From Roseinatronobacter alkalisoli (lineage in GTDB: Bacteria > Pseudomonadota > Alphaproteobacteria > Rhodobacterales > Rhodobacteraceae): 64,000 nucleotides of DNA. Positions 62,655 through 64,000 of this stretch are shown one piece after another. The stretch's first letter is position 1. Each line of letters begins with the position of its first letter. A program made the position numbers and the translations under genes. The stretch covers positions 62,001-126,000 of the forward strand of contig NZ_JAQZSM010000010.1 of assembly GCF_028745735.1 (NCBI RefSeq), written 5' to 3'. The notes under the pieces are model-generated. The model made no database searches, had not been told where the DNA came from, and was given only the letters and a program-made list of their open reading frames with translations.

Positions 62655-63206
62655 TCAATAGGCCCATATAAGGTCTTTGGGTTTGGGATAAGTATGAGGA
62701 ATATCTGAAATTGAAAAGGGGACCTCCAATTCGTTGAAGGTTGCTCTTGGTGCTTCAATTATTCCTGTTTCGTTCGAGTAGCGAATTGAAATCTTTAAAT
62801 ATCTTCTTAATACGGAAAGCGGCAGAAACCTATCTTTTGACTTAGCCCAGACTAATGCATCTTGTTTCCCTTTGGAGCTGTTGCACCGTATACAACAAAA
62901 AACCAAATTCTCTGCGGAATCGGCTCCACCAGTTACTCGCGCGAACAAGTGGTCCAACGACGGATTATCTGTCGAGCCACAATAGCTGCATCGCCCTCTG
63001 GATAAAAGCTTGTCGCGTTCATCAAAATACAGAGATCGAGGAGAGGTTGTCCCATCAGTAAGCGCTTTATATAGCTTTGCGCGGATCATATAGTACGGGA
63101 CGCCGTATTTTTCTGCCCCGTTTCTAACTGCGGCATCTGCCATTGCCAAGTTAGCGTATGACCAGAAAAGAACCTGTCCGAGCGTGTCGAAGCTACGGCG
63201 TCCCAT
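62655..63206 (-). CDS. HNH endonuclease-domain protein
   Basis: A 183-residue protein with an intact HNH/zinc core at residues 71-115: CSYCG, LDHLFARVTGGADSAENLVFCCIRCNSSKGK. This gives paired cysteines (Cys73, Cys76, Cys105, Cys108), the His of DH and the Asn of NLV. The N-terminal 70 residues (YANLAMADAAVRNGAEKYGVPYYMIRAKLYKALTDG) are helical and unrecognised. It might be a nicking or defence nuclease, or a remnant of a mobile element. The gene is visibly AT-richer than its neighbours and uses codons rare here, a sign of transfer. It is seven bases from ettA, on the same strand. Confidence 0.8.
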   Translation of the reverse strand: MGRRSFDTLGQVLFWSYANLAMADAAVRNGAEKYGVPYYMIRAKLYKALTDGTTSPRSLYFDERDKLLSRGRCSYCGSTDNPSLDHLFARVTGGADSAENLVFCCIRCNSSKGKQDALVWAKSKDRFLPLSVLRRYLKISIRYSNETGIIEAPRATFNELEVPFSISDIPHTYPKPKDLIWAY

Positions 63207-63213
63207 CTTCCCT

Positions 63214-64000
63214 CTACCTCGTAAACTTCTTATACTTCACCCGCTTCGGTTCCAGCGCGTCCGGTCCAAGGCGGCGTTTCTTGTCGTCTTCGTAGGCGGC
63301 GAAATTGCCCTCGAACCATTCGACATGCGCCTCGCCTTCAAACGCTAGTATGTGCGTACACAGCCGGTCAAGGAAGAAGCGGTCGTGGGAGATGACCACG
63401 GCGCAGCCTGCGAAATCTTCCAGCGCGGCTTCGAGCGCCTGCAGGGTTTCCACGTCCAGATCGTTGGTCGGTTCATCGAGCAGCAGCACATTGCCGCCTG
63501 CGCGCAGCAGTTTGGCCATATGCACGCGGTTGCGTTCCCCCCCCGACAGCAGGCCGACTTTCTTTTGCTGATCGCCGCCCTTGAAGTTGAAGGCACCGAC
63601 ATAGGCGCGGGAATTCACCTCTGCATCGCCAAGGGCAATGATGTCCAGCCCGTCGCTGATTTCTTCCCAGACGGTTTTATTCGCGTCCAGCGCATCGCGC
63701 GACTGGTCCACATAGGACAGCTGCACTGTGTCGCCGAATTCAATCGTGCCCTCATCAGGTTGTTCCTGACCGGTCAGCATGCGGAACAGCGTGGATTTGC
63801 CCGCGCCATTGGGGCCGATCACGCCGACAATGCCGCCCGGCGGCAGGGCAAAGGACAGGTCTTCGATCAGCAGGCGGTCGTCATAGCCCTTTTTCAGGCC
63901 CTCAATCTCGATCACTTTGCTGCCAAGGCGCGGGCCGTTGGGAATGATGATCTGCGCGCGACCGATCTTTTCACGCTCGGACTGGCCTGCCTTTTCTTCA
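63214..64000 (-). CDS. ettA: Energy-dependent translational throttle protein EttA (ABC-F), C-terminal half
   Basis: The last 262 residues of an ABC-F ribosome-binding ATPase; the gene runs off the right edge. It has the second ABC domain: Walker A GVIGPNGAGKSTLFRML, signature LLSGGERNRVHMAKLL, Walker B VLLLDEPTNDLD, and SHDRFFLDR. The linker EREKIGRAQIIIPNGPRLGSKVIEIEGLKKGY and the tail RRLGPDALEPKRVKYKKFTR are EttA-specific. EttA gates the first translation elongation step according to ATP/ADP. Confidence 0.93.
   Translation of the reverse strand, partial: EEKAGQSEREKIGRAQIIIPNGPRLGSKVIEIEGLKKGYDDRLLIEDLSFALPPGGIVGVIGPNGAGKSTLFRMLTGQEQPDEGTIEFGDTVQLSYVDQSRDALDANKTVWEEISDGLDIIALGDAEVNSRAYVGAFNFKGGDQQKKVGLLSGGERNRVHMAKLLRAGGNVLLLDEPTNDLDVETLQALEAALEDFAGCAVVISHDRFFLDRLCTHILAFEGEAHVEWFEGNFAAYEDDKKRRLGPDALEPKRVKYKKFTR

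Overview
The window is chromosomal DNA of a GC-rich alphaproteobacterium, most likely a member of the Rhodobacterales (Roseobacter/Rhodobacter type). The evidence is gene order and family content: maf-aroE-coaE-dnaQ next to hemJ-rho-mnmE-mnmG-rsmG-parA-parB, phaA/phaB, a malic enzyme fused to a phosphotransacetylase-like domain, ftsK near lolA, and a compact myo-inositol cluster. Species and genus cannot be fixed from the window alone.

Layout. 1-2.5 kb: tamA and the start of tamB (outer-membrane assembly). 2.7-7.4 kb: ahcY, trhO, the pncA-pncB nicotinamide salvage operon and a small YdcH-type gene. 7.4-12.4 kb: phaB and phaA (polyhydroxybutyrate precursors), hspQ, an anti-sigma kinase/STAS pair and a second thiolase. 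12.4-17.3 kb: a free-methionine sulfoxide reductase overlapping a saccharopine dehydrogenase, an EamA transporter, an SDR, an HD hydrolase and hemF. 17.5-20.2 kb: the leftward operon maf-aroE-coaE-dnaQ. 20.2-20.6 kb: an AT-rich gap with three perfect DnaA boxes, read here as the chromosome origin oriC. 20.6-28 kb: the rightward block hemJ-rho-mnmE-mnmG-rsmG-parA-parB. Four parS palindromes lie between 21.1 and 29.5 kb, three of them inside coding sequence. 28-35.3 kb: hemW, ridA, rdgB, rph, then hrcA-grpE (heat shock) and mutS. 35.5-44.3 kb: maeB, an exported msrA, a VOC protein, a ubiH-type hydroxylase, an amidase, an orphan polytopic membrane protein and a dapC-like aminotransferase. 44.3-49.2 kb: ftsK, an RTX-type calcium-binding gene with an apparent one-base frameshift at its start, and lolA. 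49.3-62.2 kb: the inositol regulon. 62.2-64 kb: a small island with a dispersed repeat, a decayed brnT toxin gene and an AT-richer HNH endonuclease gene, then the 3' half of ettA.

Two blocks work as units. The origin region holds the initiation site, ParA, ParB and the parS centromere, with genes on both sides mostly transcribed away from the origin. The inositol block holds a LacI-family regulator, an ABC importer (binding protein, permease, single-domain ATPase) and the enzymes iolG, a second dehydrogenase, iolI-like, iolE, iolD, iolB and an iolC-DUF2090 fusion. Together these would take myo-inositol to the level of 5-dehydro-2-deoxygluconate phosphate and possibly through the aldolase step. 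The final dehydrogenase (iolA/mmsA) is not in the window. Palindromic GTCAT...ATGAC elements precede both the regulator gene and the operon.

I saw no rRNA, tRNA, CRISPR array or intact insertion sequence. The least explained parts are the orphan membrane protein at 41.9 kb, the RTX gene with its T-tract frameshift, and the HNH/brnT island.
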